From positions 3,141,953-3,205,952 of the forward strand of contig OY365809.1 in NCBI GenBank assembly GCA_959347315.1: DNA of 64,000 bases. Reading direction: 5' to 3'. Position numbers and translations under genes: made by a program. Below the pieces are notes generated by a model. The model had not been told where the DNA came from, searched no databases, and worked only from the letters and a program-made list of their open reading frames with translations. This document shows, piece by piece, positions 13,234 to 19,429 of this stretch (position 1 is its first letter; each line of letters starts with the position of its first letter). This DNA is from Bimastos eiseni (lineage: Eukaryota > Annelida > Clitellata > Crassiclitellata > Lumbricidae).

Positions 13234-15297
13234 CAACCTACCGAGACAACCAGATTGTGTGTTTTGGAGGCGTTTTAAAGGTGTTCTACTTGGAAAATAA
13301 AGTGTAGTAGTATTAATAACTAACGTTGTCTATAATCAAAATAATCTTGATGACAATAATAATAATGATAGTTCTAATTATTTATTTTAATGTTTTGTTA
13401 TCATTATTATTACCTCTAACCACAGGACTAGAAACTTCTTATTGGAGGTCGTATGACTACTGTAGATTTTGAGCGACAATTAGCTAATCAGAACATATCA
13501 CGTATTGTTCAATGCATGCAGTTGAATAGAGGCGTTACTTAGATGTGTGATTAAATTCAGTTGAATAGAGGCGTTACTTAGATGTGTGATTAAATTCAGT
13601 TGAATAGAGGCGTTACTTAGATGTGTGATTAAATTCAGTTGAATAGAGGCGTTACTTAGATGTGTGATTAAATTCAGTTGAATAGAGGCGTTACTTAGAT
13701 GTGTGATTAAATTCAGTTGAATAGAGGCGTTACTTAGATGTGTGATTAAATTCAGTTGAATAGAGGCGTTACTTAGATGTGTGATTAAATTCAGTTGAAT
13801 AGAGGCGTTACTTAGATGTGTGATTAAATTCAGTTGAATAGAGGCGTTACTTAGATGTGTGATTAAATTCAGTTGAATAGAGGCGTTACTTAGATGTGTG
13901 ATTAAATTCAGTTGAATAGAGGCGTTACTTAGATGTGTGATTAAATTCAGTTGAATAGAGGCGTTACTTAGATGTGTGATTAAATTCAGTTGAATAGAGG
14001 CGTTACTTAGATGTGTGATTAAATTCAGTTGAATAGAGGCGTTACTTAGATGTGTGATTAAATTCAGTTGAATAGAGGCGTTACTTAGATGTGTGATTAA
14101 ATTCAGTTGAATAGAGGCGTTACTTAGATGTGTGATTAAATTCAGTTGAATAGAGGCATTACATAGATGTGCATCTTGCTGTATGATTTACCTTATTGCT
14201 ACAGGTAAGAAGCCGGCCAAGCACCGCCAAAGGGCACCTCGACCGACGAGCCCCTACAGCACCGACAGCAACTACAGTGCCATCCAGGTTCCCCACAAAC
14301 CCTACCCGAAGTCGGAGCGCAGGAAACAACTGGTCGACCAGGGAGGAAGGTACAAGCCCATGGCCATTGCAGCTGGAAAAGGTGCTTCAGCCCAGCTGCG
14401 ACCACTTCCGGCTCTACCGTCCAAACAGCTACCAGGCACCGGACTTGGTGAGTGGTAAAATCACATGATGAGTGGTGCAACCACATGGTCAGTGGTAAAG
14501 CCGCATGGTGAGTGGTAAAACCACATGGAGAGTGGTAAGATCATACGATGTGTGGTAAAAAACTACATAGTGAGTGGTAAAACCACGTGGTGAATGGCAA
14601 AACCATGTTGGTGACCACGAACATTGTCGTTTGCTTATTTATTTAAATAAGTCATTTATTTTGTAAATTTTTTTAAGGGTAATTATATAATGCCCCTCTG
14701 GTAATCACCATAGGAGAAGAAGAACAATTGGCTACAGGTAAGTATTGGCTCCGATACTCGACTCATACATTGCAGGTATGAATTGTTGGTATCTTCATTT
14801 TCTTAGCCTCTGCATATCTTCTCGTGTCTTTATATTTAGATAGCACCTCTCACAGAATAACTATTCAGAGGCTCACAGCACGAAACTCCCGGGGGGAATG
14901 AAACGCTATTTAGGGGTGAGAAGCCAGTCATTAGTTTGGCCCTTACTGATTGAGGAAGGTCATTCTAGGTAGATGGACCCACAAGAGCAAACGCCCTTGA
15001 TGGACCAAGGCAGCCTTAGTCCTAGCAATCAAAAGATCAACAGACTCCCAATATAGGGTGTTCATTATATCAGTGTTCTTGACAAACTACCTGTAATTAA
15101 GTAAATGCCTTCAGATACACTTCATAAATCATAATTTCCATTTAACCATTTTCGCTGATTTCTTGACAGCGTACGAGAAATCGAACAGCGACGTCACGAT
15201 GACGTCATCGCCGGCCAATGCCCCCTCCAGTGACTACAATCGCATGGCGATCAGAACCAATCCGCTCGAAGCGTTCGACATGCGTGACGTGAGTTAA
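579..15297 (+). CDS. robo: Roundabout (ROBO1/2/3-type) receptor, 3' part of gene, about 18 exons
   Basis: Receptor for Slit in axon guidance and cell migration; single-pass plasma-membrane protein. Exons seen: 579-776, 1822-2102, 2551-2701, 3202-3585, 4084-4199, 4816-4981, 5958-6128, 6739-6755, about 6895-6931, 7065-7108, 7647-7892, 9019-9099, 9494-10124, 10612-10775, 12151-12360, 14205-14447, 14714-14737 and 15170-15297. Their phases join except around 6.9-7.1 kb. They encode about 1,090 residues: Ig5, three FN3 domains, one membrane helix and a long proline/serine-rich tail with LPPPPE (CC2-type, Ena/EVH1-binding), SSSDGSF and RPTSPYSTDSN, all hallmarks of vertebrate and echinoderm Robo tails. 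Family members have five Ig domains; Ig1-4 are off the left edge. What is seen: exons and motifs. What is inferred: the name, from family resemblance. The last exon may be spliced differently (see 16071-16085). Confidence 0.93.
846..1022 (-). repeat. tRNA-derived SINE, copy A
   Basis: Read on the - strand: a tRNA-like head (TGGCCGATCGGTTAGAGCGG as A box region, GGTTTGACTC as B box region) followed by a body containing TGTAGGGACCTTGAGCAAGT and GGCGTGTGC. Two more copies are at 46743-46890 and 57580-57790. The CCTTGAGCAAG element resembles the conserved centre of V-type SINEs; that family name is only a suggestion. Confidence 0.75.
1087..1150 (+). repeat. 64-base dispersed repeat, copy A
   Basis: Contains ATGCCTTTGATTTAAATACT and GACCCAGATTGCATCTAAAT; nearly identical to 4500-4560 in another robo intron. 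Unknown type. Confidence 0.7.
1270..1465 (+). repeat. (GTAT)n/(TA)n microsatellite
   Basis: GTATGTATG-type repeats followed by about 28 TA units (1397-1435). Open frames in either strand here are artefacts of the repeat. Confidence 0.9.
1483..1670 (-). repeat. dispersed repeat, family 2 copy A
   Basis: Begins with a TATATAGTGCTCCTCAAG end, then CTCAGAGGTGCTCTCTGCG and CTATGCACAGTTAGCTGAAA. Shares order and sequence with 47425-47580. The TATATAGTGC end is the reverse of the GGTGCTATATA ends of LINE fragments in this window, so it is probably a LINE 3' end read backwards. Confidence 0.6.
1822..2102 (+). CDS. robo: robo exon: end of Ig5 and start of FN3-1
   Basis: Acceptor TTCTTAG, donor GAG|GTAGGC, phase 1 in and phase 0 out. 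Carries the second Ig cysteine in SDTGLYTCKASS, the Robo-typical GETSWSA at the end of Ig5, then the start of the first FN3 domain (PGTPSKPVVLEI, VRLAWKP). A (GT)n microsatellite follows about 80 bases after the donor. Confidence 0.93.
2180..2252 (+). repeat. (GT)n microsatellite
   Basis: About 36 GT units in the intron between the two halves of FN3-1, 80 bases after the donor. Confidence 0.95.
2551..2701 (+). CDS. robo: robo exon: second half of FN3-1
   Basis: Acceptor TTTTCCAG, donor AGAG|GTAATC, phase 0 in and phase 1 out. Encodes GWIVATDSVSEMTYTV, then the FN3 F-G strands (DTTYHFLVRSQNSHGVSLPS) and PAVRTRG, which matches the end of FN3-1 in Robo proteins. The split of one FN3 domain over two exons is as in other Robo genes. 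Confidence 0.93.
3202..3585 (+). CDS. robo: robo exon: complete FN3-2
   Basis: Acceptor GGTCCCTAG, donor GACG|GTAATC, phase 1 on both sides, 384 nt. One whole FN3 domain: VRVTWEVRRNQKFIEGF, HVKYRM, then VLHHLAKYTWYEIRVQPFHG and IRVRTFED. The pattern W...GF.V.YR...WYEIRV.PF matches FN3-2 of Robo. A degenerate tandem array of about 65-base units starts soon after the donor (about 3610-3830). Confidence 0.93.
4084..4199 (+). CDS. robo: robo exon: first half of FN3-3
   Basis: Acceptor CATTTCAG, donor TACAGG|GTCAGT, phase 1 in and phase 0 out. Encodes PSAPPEKIQWRMVDN, LLLSWEAPPKNQRNGPL and RGYR, the A to C strands of FN3-3. The reading frame stays open past the donor for 66 more bases and then stops, but only the donor at 4200 joins correctly to the next exon (GYR then VYLYGNES). 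Confidence 0.88.
4500..4560 (+). repeat. 64-base dispersed repeat, copy B
   Basis: Near-identical partner of 1087-1150 (one C/T change in GATCYGACCC). Two copies 3.4 kb apart in the same gene. Confidence 0.7.
4816..4981 (+). CDS. robo: robo exon: second half of FN3-3
   Basis: Acceptor GACTCAG, donor ATCG|GTAAAT, phase 0 in and phase 1 out. Encodes VYLYGNESRYDREF, the FN3 motif MMYRVQLSAYNRIGEG and the closing SEIIRIG. Robo FN3-3 has the same Y.V...A....G.G...EPI.I plan. Confidence 0.92.
5146..5420 (-). pseudogene. LINE reverse transcriptase C-terminal remnant
   Basis: On the - strand two frames together give RKLRYFGHIMSQP, then SIENCVMLGIVEGSRNRGRP and RICW, then VMAWTGLRGT. This is the well-known tail downstream of the RT domain of RTE/jockey-like LINEs. 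A frameshift at the SIENC junction and further breaks show it is dead. It lies in the robo intron before the transmembrane exon. Confidence 0.75.
5958..6128 (+). CDS. robo: robo exon: transmembrane segment
   Basis: Acceptor TTTGCGCAG, donor TCAG|GTTACA, phase 1 both sides. A short juxtamembrane stretch (QLGVIRQP) is followed by a hydrophobic helix of about 26 residues beginning WFIATLILTIGG and ending VFSVWLF, then the basic stop-transfer RKRRNRK. The QPWFIA start resembles QPAFIA before the Robo1 membrane helix. Confidence 0.93.
6739..6755 (+). CDS. robo: robo 17-nt microexon (candidate)
   Basis: A 17-nt exon starting after GTTCGCAAG and ending at GCAG|GTAAGA would enter in phase 1, leave in phase 0 and give VRYSRQ directly before GGLIDNR. 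Vertebrate Robo has VTFQRGDGGLMSN at this place, which supports the choice. A stronger-looking acceptor at 6724 would make a 31-nt exon but shifts the following exon out of the GGL frame. Inference from phase and resemblance; cDNA is needed to fix it. Confidence 0.55.
6765..6870 (+). repeat. LINE 3'-end fragment between robo microexons
   Basis: Frame reads ATWLGAHISSFLKRALCKFY, the characteristic end of CR1/L2-like ORF2 (G.PISRFLKRALYKF), followed by the nucleotide motif of a LINE 3' end (GGGCACTATGTAAAT). Inserted 10 bases after the microexon donor. Confidence 0.65.
6895..6931 (+). CDS. robo: robo small exon (GGLIDNR), 3' end uncertain
   Basis: After ATTCTAG the frame reads GGLIDNRVDSTS up to GTG|GTGAGA. 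This resembles the DGGLMSNGSRP stretch of Robo. The donor at 6932 leaves phase 1, but the next exon needs phase 2 (or phase 0 if its acceptor is at 7084), so one border is wrong. A donor at 6916 (AGG|GTGGAT) followed by an acceptor at 7084 would keep the frame. Confidence 0.45.
7065..7108 (+). CDS. robo: robo small exon (SYNAVPS)
   Basis: Acceptor TTTCAG, donor TCAG|GTCAGT. Only the frame VGYPLKNSYNAVPS leaves phase 1 and joins the next exon (APPQPD). The 5' border is unsure: an acceptor at 7064 needs incoming phase 2, one at 7083 (TGAAG) incoming phase 0. Confidence 0.5.
7250..7560 (+). repeat. two degenerate intronic arrays
   Basis: 7250-7380 holds copies of TCATGATTAGTGTACTCTT; 7425-7545 holds about 24-base units of AGAATTACAATTACAATGTT. 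They fill the robo intron before the DYYNC exon. Confidence 0.75.
7647..7892 (+). CDS. robo: robo exon: tyrosine-rich membrane-proximal tail
   Basis: Acceptor CTGACAG, donor AAAG|GTGACA, phase 1 both sides, 246 nt. Encodes APPQPDVTCQAIDTVN, the tyrosine cluster SKDYYNC and KAMPYSLAEYPV, then a long polar stretch to QKG. MPYSLAEY sits where Robo proteins carry the CC0/CC1 tyrosine motifs (PYATT-type), so it is a candidate CC1 equivalent; that assignment is inference. Confidence 0.88.
8147..8428 (-). pseudogene. mobile-element ORF remnant (RT tail type)
   Basis: On the - strand one frame gives TTRKTIKYSQLTVSYLFVPL and AFETMGPVNNDRMDFIKDLG, another frame continues with ETSYLFQRLSVCI. The pattern K...Y..L...Y.F.PLA.ETMGP...F..DLG...SFLFQR.S is a common C-terminal tail of mobile-element proteins in marine invertebrates. 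Frame switch and stops show decay. Confidence 0.55.
8745..8970 (+). repeat. LINE 3' end with (GATT)n(GACT)n tail
   Basis: Remnants of a CR1/L2-like tail (TTGTACTGTTTGGAACGG, then a GTTGGACTGGGAGTGCC stretch) lead into AAGAGGTGCTATGATTGATT and a GATT then GACT microsatellite. LINEs of this type end in short-unit tails, which explains the microsatellite. Confidence 0.6.
9019..9099 (+). CDS. robo: robo exon: short tail exon (GPPKYTPTEHRDF)
   Basis: Acceptor TCTTACAG, donor TCAG|GTGTGT, phase 1 both sides, 81 nt. Encodes GGPPKYTPTEHRDFINN and SLSDYRLPDS. No named motif. The donor merges into a short (GT) run. Phase symmetry means this exon could be skipped without frame loss. Confidence 0.85.
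9165..9480 (+). repeat. degenerate array before the CC2 exon
   Basis: Imperfect copies of CTGAATTACCTTTTCAGAAT, about 45 bases apart, seven or so, running to within 15 bases of the acceptor at 9493. Confidence 0.7.
9494..10124 (+). CDS. robo: robo large tail exon with CC2 (LPPPP)
   Basis: Acceptor GTTCCAG, donor CCAAG|GTCAGA, phase 1 in and phase 2 out, 631 nt. Encodes DDGGPYMRNN, then LFLPPPPEHPPPSD: LPPPP is the CC2 motif that binds the EVH1 domain of Ena/VASP in Robo. The rest is Pro/Ser/Arg rich (TPPDSPTPPLYGPPSGF, FSPRSQYADRGPYPQMAPSS) with several PxxP candidates for SH3 ligands such as srGAP or Dock-Nck. Strongly GC-rich compared with its introns, as expected for coding sequence here. 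Confidence 0.9.
10125..10611 (+). other. robo intron, AT-rich, nothing found
   Basis: T-rich intron without recognisable elements; short ATTATTATT runs only. Confidence 0.7.
10612..10775 (+). CDS. robo: robo tail exon (LESDMETNPPRD)
   Basis: Acceptor TTCTGTAG, donor GCCG|GTAAGG, phase 2 in and phase 1 out; joins the former exon through a split arginine codon. Encodes RPDLNHGGDLYVGGG, then GAYPGLESDMETNPPRDC. ROBO tails have a comparable SDLETDVADD acidic segment. Confidence 0.85.
10845..11020 (+). repeat. dispersed repeat, family 1 copy B
   Basis: Partner of 60-215; begins GTTTCCTCTAAGCTGTGTGC and contains TGTGCACACATAATTTTTTG. Confidence 0.5.
11030..11800 (+). repeat. 30-base minisatellite, about 24 copies
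   Basis: Unit is GAAAATGTAACTGAAAATGT plus AAATGTTGCT. Copies alternate among a few variants (AACTGAAA/AACTTAAA, GTAAATG/GTATATG), with two shortened units near 11330 and 11500 and degenerate ends. Lies in the robo intron between 10775 and 12151. Confidence 0.95.
11930..12140 (+). repeat. 20-base degenerate array abutting a splice acceptor
   Basis: About ten imperfect copies of ATCGATGGTAATCAATG-like units. The array ends inside the pyrimidine-poor region directly before the acceptor of the SSSDGSF exon at 12149-12150. Confidence 0.85.
12151..12360 (+). CDS. robo: robo tail exon with conserved SSSDGSF block
   Basis: Acceptor ATCTGACAG, donor AAGA|GTAAGT, phase 1 both sides, 210 nt. Encodes SVLASWTNAIEDSD, then SSVRSSAVSSSDGSFFAEAD and FASAVARAAEMSG. 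The SSxRSSxVSSSDGSF..A.FA.A motif is one of the best conserved blocks of Robo2/3-type tails and alone identifies the family. The acceptor touches a tandem array of GATCGATGGTAATCA-like units. Confidence 0.93.
12808..12968. mobile_element. 161-bp MITE, copy 1
   Basis: Imperfect palindrome with ends TGTTACAGGCAATATGTGAAA and its reverse complement (TTTCACACATTGCCTGTAACA). Inner arms AAAATGCC and GGCATTTTA extend the symmetry; the centre holds TTAGGGTTAG. Copy 2 at 47982-48144 has the same length class and the same ends. No coding capacity; TA-rich flanks fit a TA target duplication as in Tc1/mariner relatives. Confidence 0.8.
12969..13240 (+). repeat. (TA)n block carrying amplified MITE ends
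   Basis: Long TA runs broken four times by ACATTGCCTGTAACATGTTA, the terminal sequence of the neighbouring MITE, at about 13006, 13107, 13145 and 13187. The MITE end and its TA flank were thus amplified as a tandem array. Confidence 0.85.
13522..14165 (+). repeat. 39-base perfect minisatellite, about 16 copies
   Basis: Unit TTGAATAGAGGCGTTACTTA plus GATGTGTGATTAAATTCAG, repeated every 39 bases (13522, 13561, 13600 and so on). Copies look identical until the last, which degenerates. Ends 40 bases before the acceptor of the robo exon at 14205. Unit length is a multiple of three, and one - strand frame has no stop, but it has no ATG. Confidence 0.97.
14205..14447 (+). CDS. robo: robo tail exon with RPTSPYSTDSN block
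   Basis: Acceptor TTGCTACAG, donor ACTTG|GTGAGT, phase 1 both sides, 243 nt. Encodes KKPAKHRQRAPRPTSPYSTD and NYSAIQVPHKPYPKSERRKQ, then a PALPSKQLPG segment. Robo1 has QRPRPTSPFSTDSNTSA at the same place. The donor is the first unit of a 22-base tandem array in which near copies of the donor recur. Confidence 0.92.
14448..14620 (+). repeat. 22-base array seeded on a splice donor
   Basis: About seven imperfect copies of GTGAGTGGTAAAACCACATG. The first copy starts exactly at the GT of the robo donor (14448), so the array repeats the donor itself; close copies of the donor recur around 14509 and 14571. Confidence 0.85.
14714..14737 (+). CDS. robo: robo 24-nt microexon (GEEEQLAT)
   Basis: Acceptor CACCATAG, donor ACAG|GTAAGT, phase 1 both sides. 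It adds eight residues (EEEQLAT with a shared glycine). Robo1 has DEEALVPYS shortly after the STDSN block, so an acidic insert here fits. Being phase-symmetric it could be alternatively spliced. Confidence 0.65.
14836..15065 (-). repeat. LINE 3'-end fragment, copy A
   Basis: Starts with TAGATAGCACCTCTCACAGA (reverse of a LINE end) and contains GAAGCCAGTCATTAGTTTGG and GGACCAAGGCAGCCTTAGTC. Same order as 17640-17890. In the last robo intron. Confidence 0.65.
15170..15297 (+). CDS. robo: robo last exon with stop codon
   Basis: Acceptor TTCTTGACAG, phase 1 in. Encodes AYEKSNSDVTMTSSPANAPS and SDYNRMAIRTNPLEAFDM, ending RDVS and TAA at 15295-15297. The last codons contain GAC|GTGAGT, a near-perfect splice donor, so part of the transcripts may leave at 15288 and end elsewhere (candidate at 16071). 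Confidence 0.8.
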
Positions 15298-17639
15298 AAT
15301 CGTCGTTGTAGTCTTCCGTTTCTTTATTAACCTTGCTCTAGCCATGCCCGCCGAGAGGGAAGGCAGACGGACAGATGCCCAGAAGCCTGGCGATTTCCCT
15401 GGACCTGGGCCAGACCCACAGTAAACTTATGAAAGATGTTATAACCAGTTAAACAAAGATTATGACTCGTGCCTTGTTAAATATTATTGTAGAGTCATCT
15501 ATGCCATCTGACGACTCTTTTCAGTGGTGCTATTCAATCGTATGATATTTAACATCATTTAGGCCAGTGCAGAGTAGATATCTTGCATGGGTGCTATATA
15601 AATGCTCTATTAAATTTTAACTGCGACAGTTTGGACCTCGTGTATATGAATATTACATCGTTTTTTTGCACACGCACCCTCCCATCTAAGAGACGGTGAC
15701 TGTTCTGCCTGGGGGCCTGGTATTCTTAGCTGATGAAAATGATTTTATATCTAGTTACATAATTACCTACCTATAGATTTCGCCGCATTCAGTCTTTACA
15801 CGTGATATTGAGGCTGAGTAGAGCATGCTAGGTTATTCATTAGTGCTAAGTCAGGTCAGTGGGGTTGTCAGAGACAAAGAGGTAAAGGACAATGATGGTT
15901 AAAATGACTGCGATGAAGATAGTGGATGATGGTGGTGGCGGTGACGACGATTACGATGATGATGATGACGACAACGAAGGCGACGATGACGATGATAACG
16001 ACTTTTGATGCTTGATGATGATAATTTTCCTTTTTATGACATTTAGGAACAATTGTTTCCTCTTTTGCAGACGCCAATTGTCTGACGTGAGTCGTGACAT
16101 ACGAACGCCAGAATAAGAACAAAGACTTGGGAACAAGCTCAGAGTTGCAGACAGAAAGACTTCTTGCAGTCGTTACTTCGACTTCGTGTTACGCAGGACA
16201 ACCGTAAAATCTGTAAAGTTACTGCGTAAACCGTCCACAAAGGACATACACAGATTACTTTACAGCTACCCTGTGGTAGTAGCTTTTGTGGCTGAGGCAC
16301 TTATGGTGCTATATAAATTTTTGAAATCTTTTTCACGAACGACTGCGACCGTTTGACTTTGTGTGTTCTCAATTGGGAGATGCTTTTGTTTCTGAAGATG
16401 CTGCTTCTTATTGGTGGCCTCTCATTATCTTAGGGTCAGTTGACACCCCACTTTAAAATGCCTTTAGCCAACCACATTTCTACAATTTTGCATTTGTATA
16501 CCTAGTGCCCAGGGTAGATTTAGCGATCTGTTTTTTTTCGCTCAAACATTTGCGTTCCAATGATTTAACTTTTTATCATTACAAATATTTCATTTTTATT
16601 GGTTTGATCAGTTTAAAATTTCATTTTAAATGGGTTTAATGTTACATTTTAATTTTAACCTTTTGAAATGTCCTTTCTCAGCCTTGGTATTGTTGGTGCC
16701 CTTTTTTTACCTTTGATGTGCTACAATACTATAAAAGTATCATTATTATTATTAGTGTTATTATTAATTATTTTTATTGCTATCATTAATATTATTATTA
16801 TTATTAAAAAATTTTGTCCCAAGGTAGTTCTGATCCCTCTGGTGATAAAAATTTATCCGGAGACTGAGAAATTGGGTTATCTTGAACAGTTACGTCTTCA
16901 GCGGTTCAGGCATTATTATTATTACTATTATTATAAATTTTTATTTTTATTATTATAGAGAATCCGTTACTTCTATTGTCTTAAAATGCTAGAATTGTCA
17001 ATTTGCTGCTAAAAATTAATTTCATTTTCAAAACTCAATATTGTAGGGTTCTGAAATTGTCGGCAGAAGTTTCAAATGCTGTCTCAAAACCTTGGTTGGA
17101 TAATACTGGTAATTTCAGGCTTTGAGTGCTCGAGAGGGGAGGGGCGATATGTCCTTAACTTGAATCTTGCACCTTACTATTGGCCTACTTTTCATTAGCC
17201 TCTAGCACCTCTGCCTATAGATGCTCCAAATGAATTTATACTTTTATAAAGCTTGGCTATATCTTGTGTAACTGTGAGCACTTTACATAACACGGACTTA
17301 TGTGTGTCTGCCAAGTACAGGCGCGATTGTGATGATGATGATGACAGGTTGCTTCTGTCGTGCAGGTGCCTCAGCTTCCTTCAACCACAGGATGCGGTTG
17401 CTGAGGATGGTTGTAAACGGTTGTCAAAGCAACCATCGATCATTTTTAAATCGATCATTTTTATAGGAGCTACATTTGCGTCCATGTTTGTTTTCTTTCT
17501 TTCTGCTGATCATGTGTTATACGCTATGAAGATCGTTTTGGTGAGGTTGTCGAATTCTTTCGTTCGTCTTTACTTTATTTACAGATCTACGACTCGCACA
17601 TTCATGTGTCTAGGCACGTTATATATCGTTAGCTTTTAA
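15298..17639. other. robo 3' flank, mostly unique AT-rich DNA
   Basis: Contains a (GAT)n-type tract near 15930-16020, scattered LINE-end words (GGTGCTATATAAAT at 15590 and 16308), and no further convincing coding exon. No clear AATAAA with downstream context could be chosen for robo. Confidence 0.5.
16071..16085 (+). CDS. robo: robo alternative terminal exon (candidate, TPIV end)
   Basis: A strong acceptor (TTCCTCTTTTGCAG) lies in phase with the donor at 15289. Joining them ends the protein with TPIV instead of VS, with TGA at 16083-16085. Only four codons, so resemblance cannot help; the support is two good splice signals and phase agreement. Confidence 0.3.
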   Translation, partial: TPIV

Positions 17640-17890
17640 ATTTTATATAGTGCCTCTCACAGACTAACCATTCAGAGGTTCTCTCGGCACGGAAACCCTG
17701 CGGGTAAACAAACGCCTTTAAAGAGCCGCCAGAAGCCGATGAAATGAAGCCAGTCATTAGTTTAGTGGAATAAGGTCATTATAAACAGATGGCTCCACAA
17801 TAGCATATGCCTGGTTTGGCCAAGGCAGTCTTAGTCCTAGGAACAAAAATATCAAGACTATCAATAGAGCGCAAAGAACGAGATGAAGTT
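17640..17890 (-). repeat. LINE 3'-end fragment, copy B
   Basis: Partner of 14836-15065: TATATAGTGCCTCTCACAGA, GAAGCCAGTCATTAGTTTAG, GGCCAAGGCAGTCTTAGTCC. Orientation - relative to the element. Confidence 0.65.
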
Positions 17891-18214
17891 GTAGATCTAT
17901 AACGGCTTTCCGTGCGATTATGGCTTACACATTTAATAGTCTAGGTATTTTTGAATGGGATGGATACAAGGACTGGCAACAATACACCCATCTTATGGTA
18001 ATTTGATGAACATTTGCAGCGTTTTAGAGAATGATGGAAGCGATAGGATTTTACTTTTGAACATTTACACGTACATCTTAACTTGCAGTCGTTCTAACAC
18101 AAGCCAAACGTCTTCTGAATTCAAGACTGAACAATTGTTATGTTATGTTAATCTGGGTTGTTGACGTCGACAGAAAATATTTTGAGAGATTATTATCGTA
18201 CTTTATTCTCCAGT

Positions 18215-18660
18215 TTCAGGATGGATGGATCCAGAGTTTAACGACAGCTTATGACAACAGAGGCCGTTGCTGTCGACAAATTTGCTAGGCATAATTATTA
18301 CAGCATTAATTCAGCTTTTATTAGTTATTCCAGACATGCGAAGAATTCCAGTTTCAGATGGTTGTTGCAGTTTAACGACACTTTTGGTTACAAAAGCCAT
18401 TAGCGTCGCCCTCTCCTTTATCCAGGCTTGGGACTGGCACTGCCTGAGTTCTTGCAGCCATTTTTTTAGCATCGTAGTTTAGTCCGTTGCCATCGACAGA
18501 AATTTGCTTGGCGTATTACAGCAGTCAAAGATTACAACAGCAGTTTCAGGACTGGCATCTGATGAATATAAAGAAATGTGCTTAGCATATTGCGACATTC
18601 AATGAGTGGCAACAATTTCAGGACTGGCAGCTGAGCAATATAAAGCGTTCGTGAAGCGTT
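18215..18660 (+). repeat. degenerate tandem tract with shared dispersed word
   Basis: Loose copies of TTTCAGGACTGGCAGCTGA and GACAGAAATTTGCTTGGC about 110-130 bases apart. At 18405-18450 it holds TTTATCCAGGCTTGGGACTG, which recurs in each 5.3-kb unit and inverted at 45640-45690. Confidence 0.55.
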
Positions 18661-18683
18661 GTAAGGGTGTCTAACCGACTGCA

Positions 18684-19195
18684 TTATACAATACAATACA
18701 ACTATCACTTATATCGCGCCTTAATAAAACAGAGTCTTACTTAAAGGCACGTTACAGAAACAGTTCATCAATCATAGTAAACTGAAAATAAATGAGTTTT
18801 GAGACTAGACTTGAAGACTTCAATCGAGGAAGCTCTGTGCACTGCCTCTGTTAGGGTGTTCCATTCAGCTGGCCCAGCTATTTCAAACATTCTGTTGCTA
18901 AACTGCAGGTTCGATCTTTTAATAACAAAAGCCCATTTTGAAGCAGAACGCAGGCCTCTTCTTGGTGCAATGGTAGCACATGGTGTGACCAGGGCAGAGA
19001 GGTAAAAGGTGGGGCCAAACCGGTCTTGGTCTTAAACATTAGGAGACAGATCTTCAAAGAAATGCGAGCCTGAATGGGAAGCCAATGAAGTTGACGTCGG
19101 GAGTGCGTAATAGGGTCACGGGGGTCAAGATTTTTAACTAGGCATGCAAAACAGAGGTGAATGGTGCATTGTGCTAAAAATTGGTTTAACAACGT
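18684..19195 (-). pseudogene. CR1/L2-like LINE reverse transcriptase C-terminus and 3' end
   Basis: The - strand frame includes LVKNLDPRDPITHSRRQLHW and LPIQARISLKICLLMFKTKT followed by GLAPPF: the conserved ITP.L..LHWLPI..RI..KI.LL.FK...G.APPY segment after the RT domain. The element continues to a GGCGCGATATAAGTG end and an (ATTGT)n tail near 18684. Only the last about 500 bases are present; 5' truncation is normal for LINEs. Confidence 0.8.
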
Positions 19196-19429
19196 TTTAA
19201 ATTATTCTTTATGGCTAGACTCAGTGGTAGATAGCTCATAAAATATGATTAAATAGATTATCTATAGGATTAAAATTATCCGTGCAACAAAGACTTGATA
19301 TGGTTCCTATCAGGCTATCATTACAAGATCCTATTTCTAGTTTCCAAAGCCCTGCCCCGATATATCTCTCTGACTATTTTCTAATTCATCATTACCAATG
19401 ACAATTTGCTAATTGGCTAATATTGATAA

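Noticed and set aside
13522..14165. Regular 39-base repeats as a CRISPR array
   Set aside because: Units are adjacent without unique spacers, lie in an animal gene intron, and there are no cas genes.
13522..14165. Long stop-free reverse frame over the 39-base array as a repeat protein
   Set aside because: No ATG, no promoter, intronic and antisense to robo; a stop-free frame follows trivially once one 39-base unit has none.
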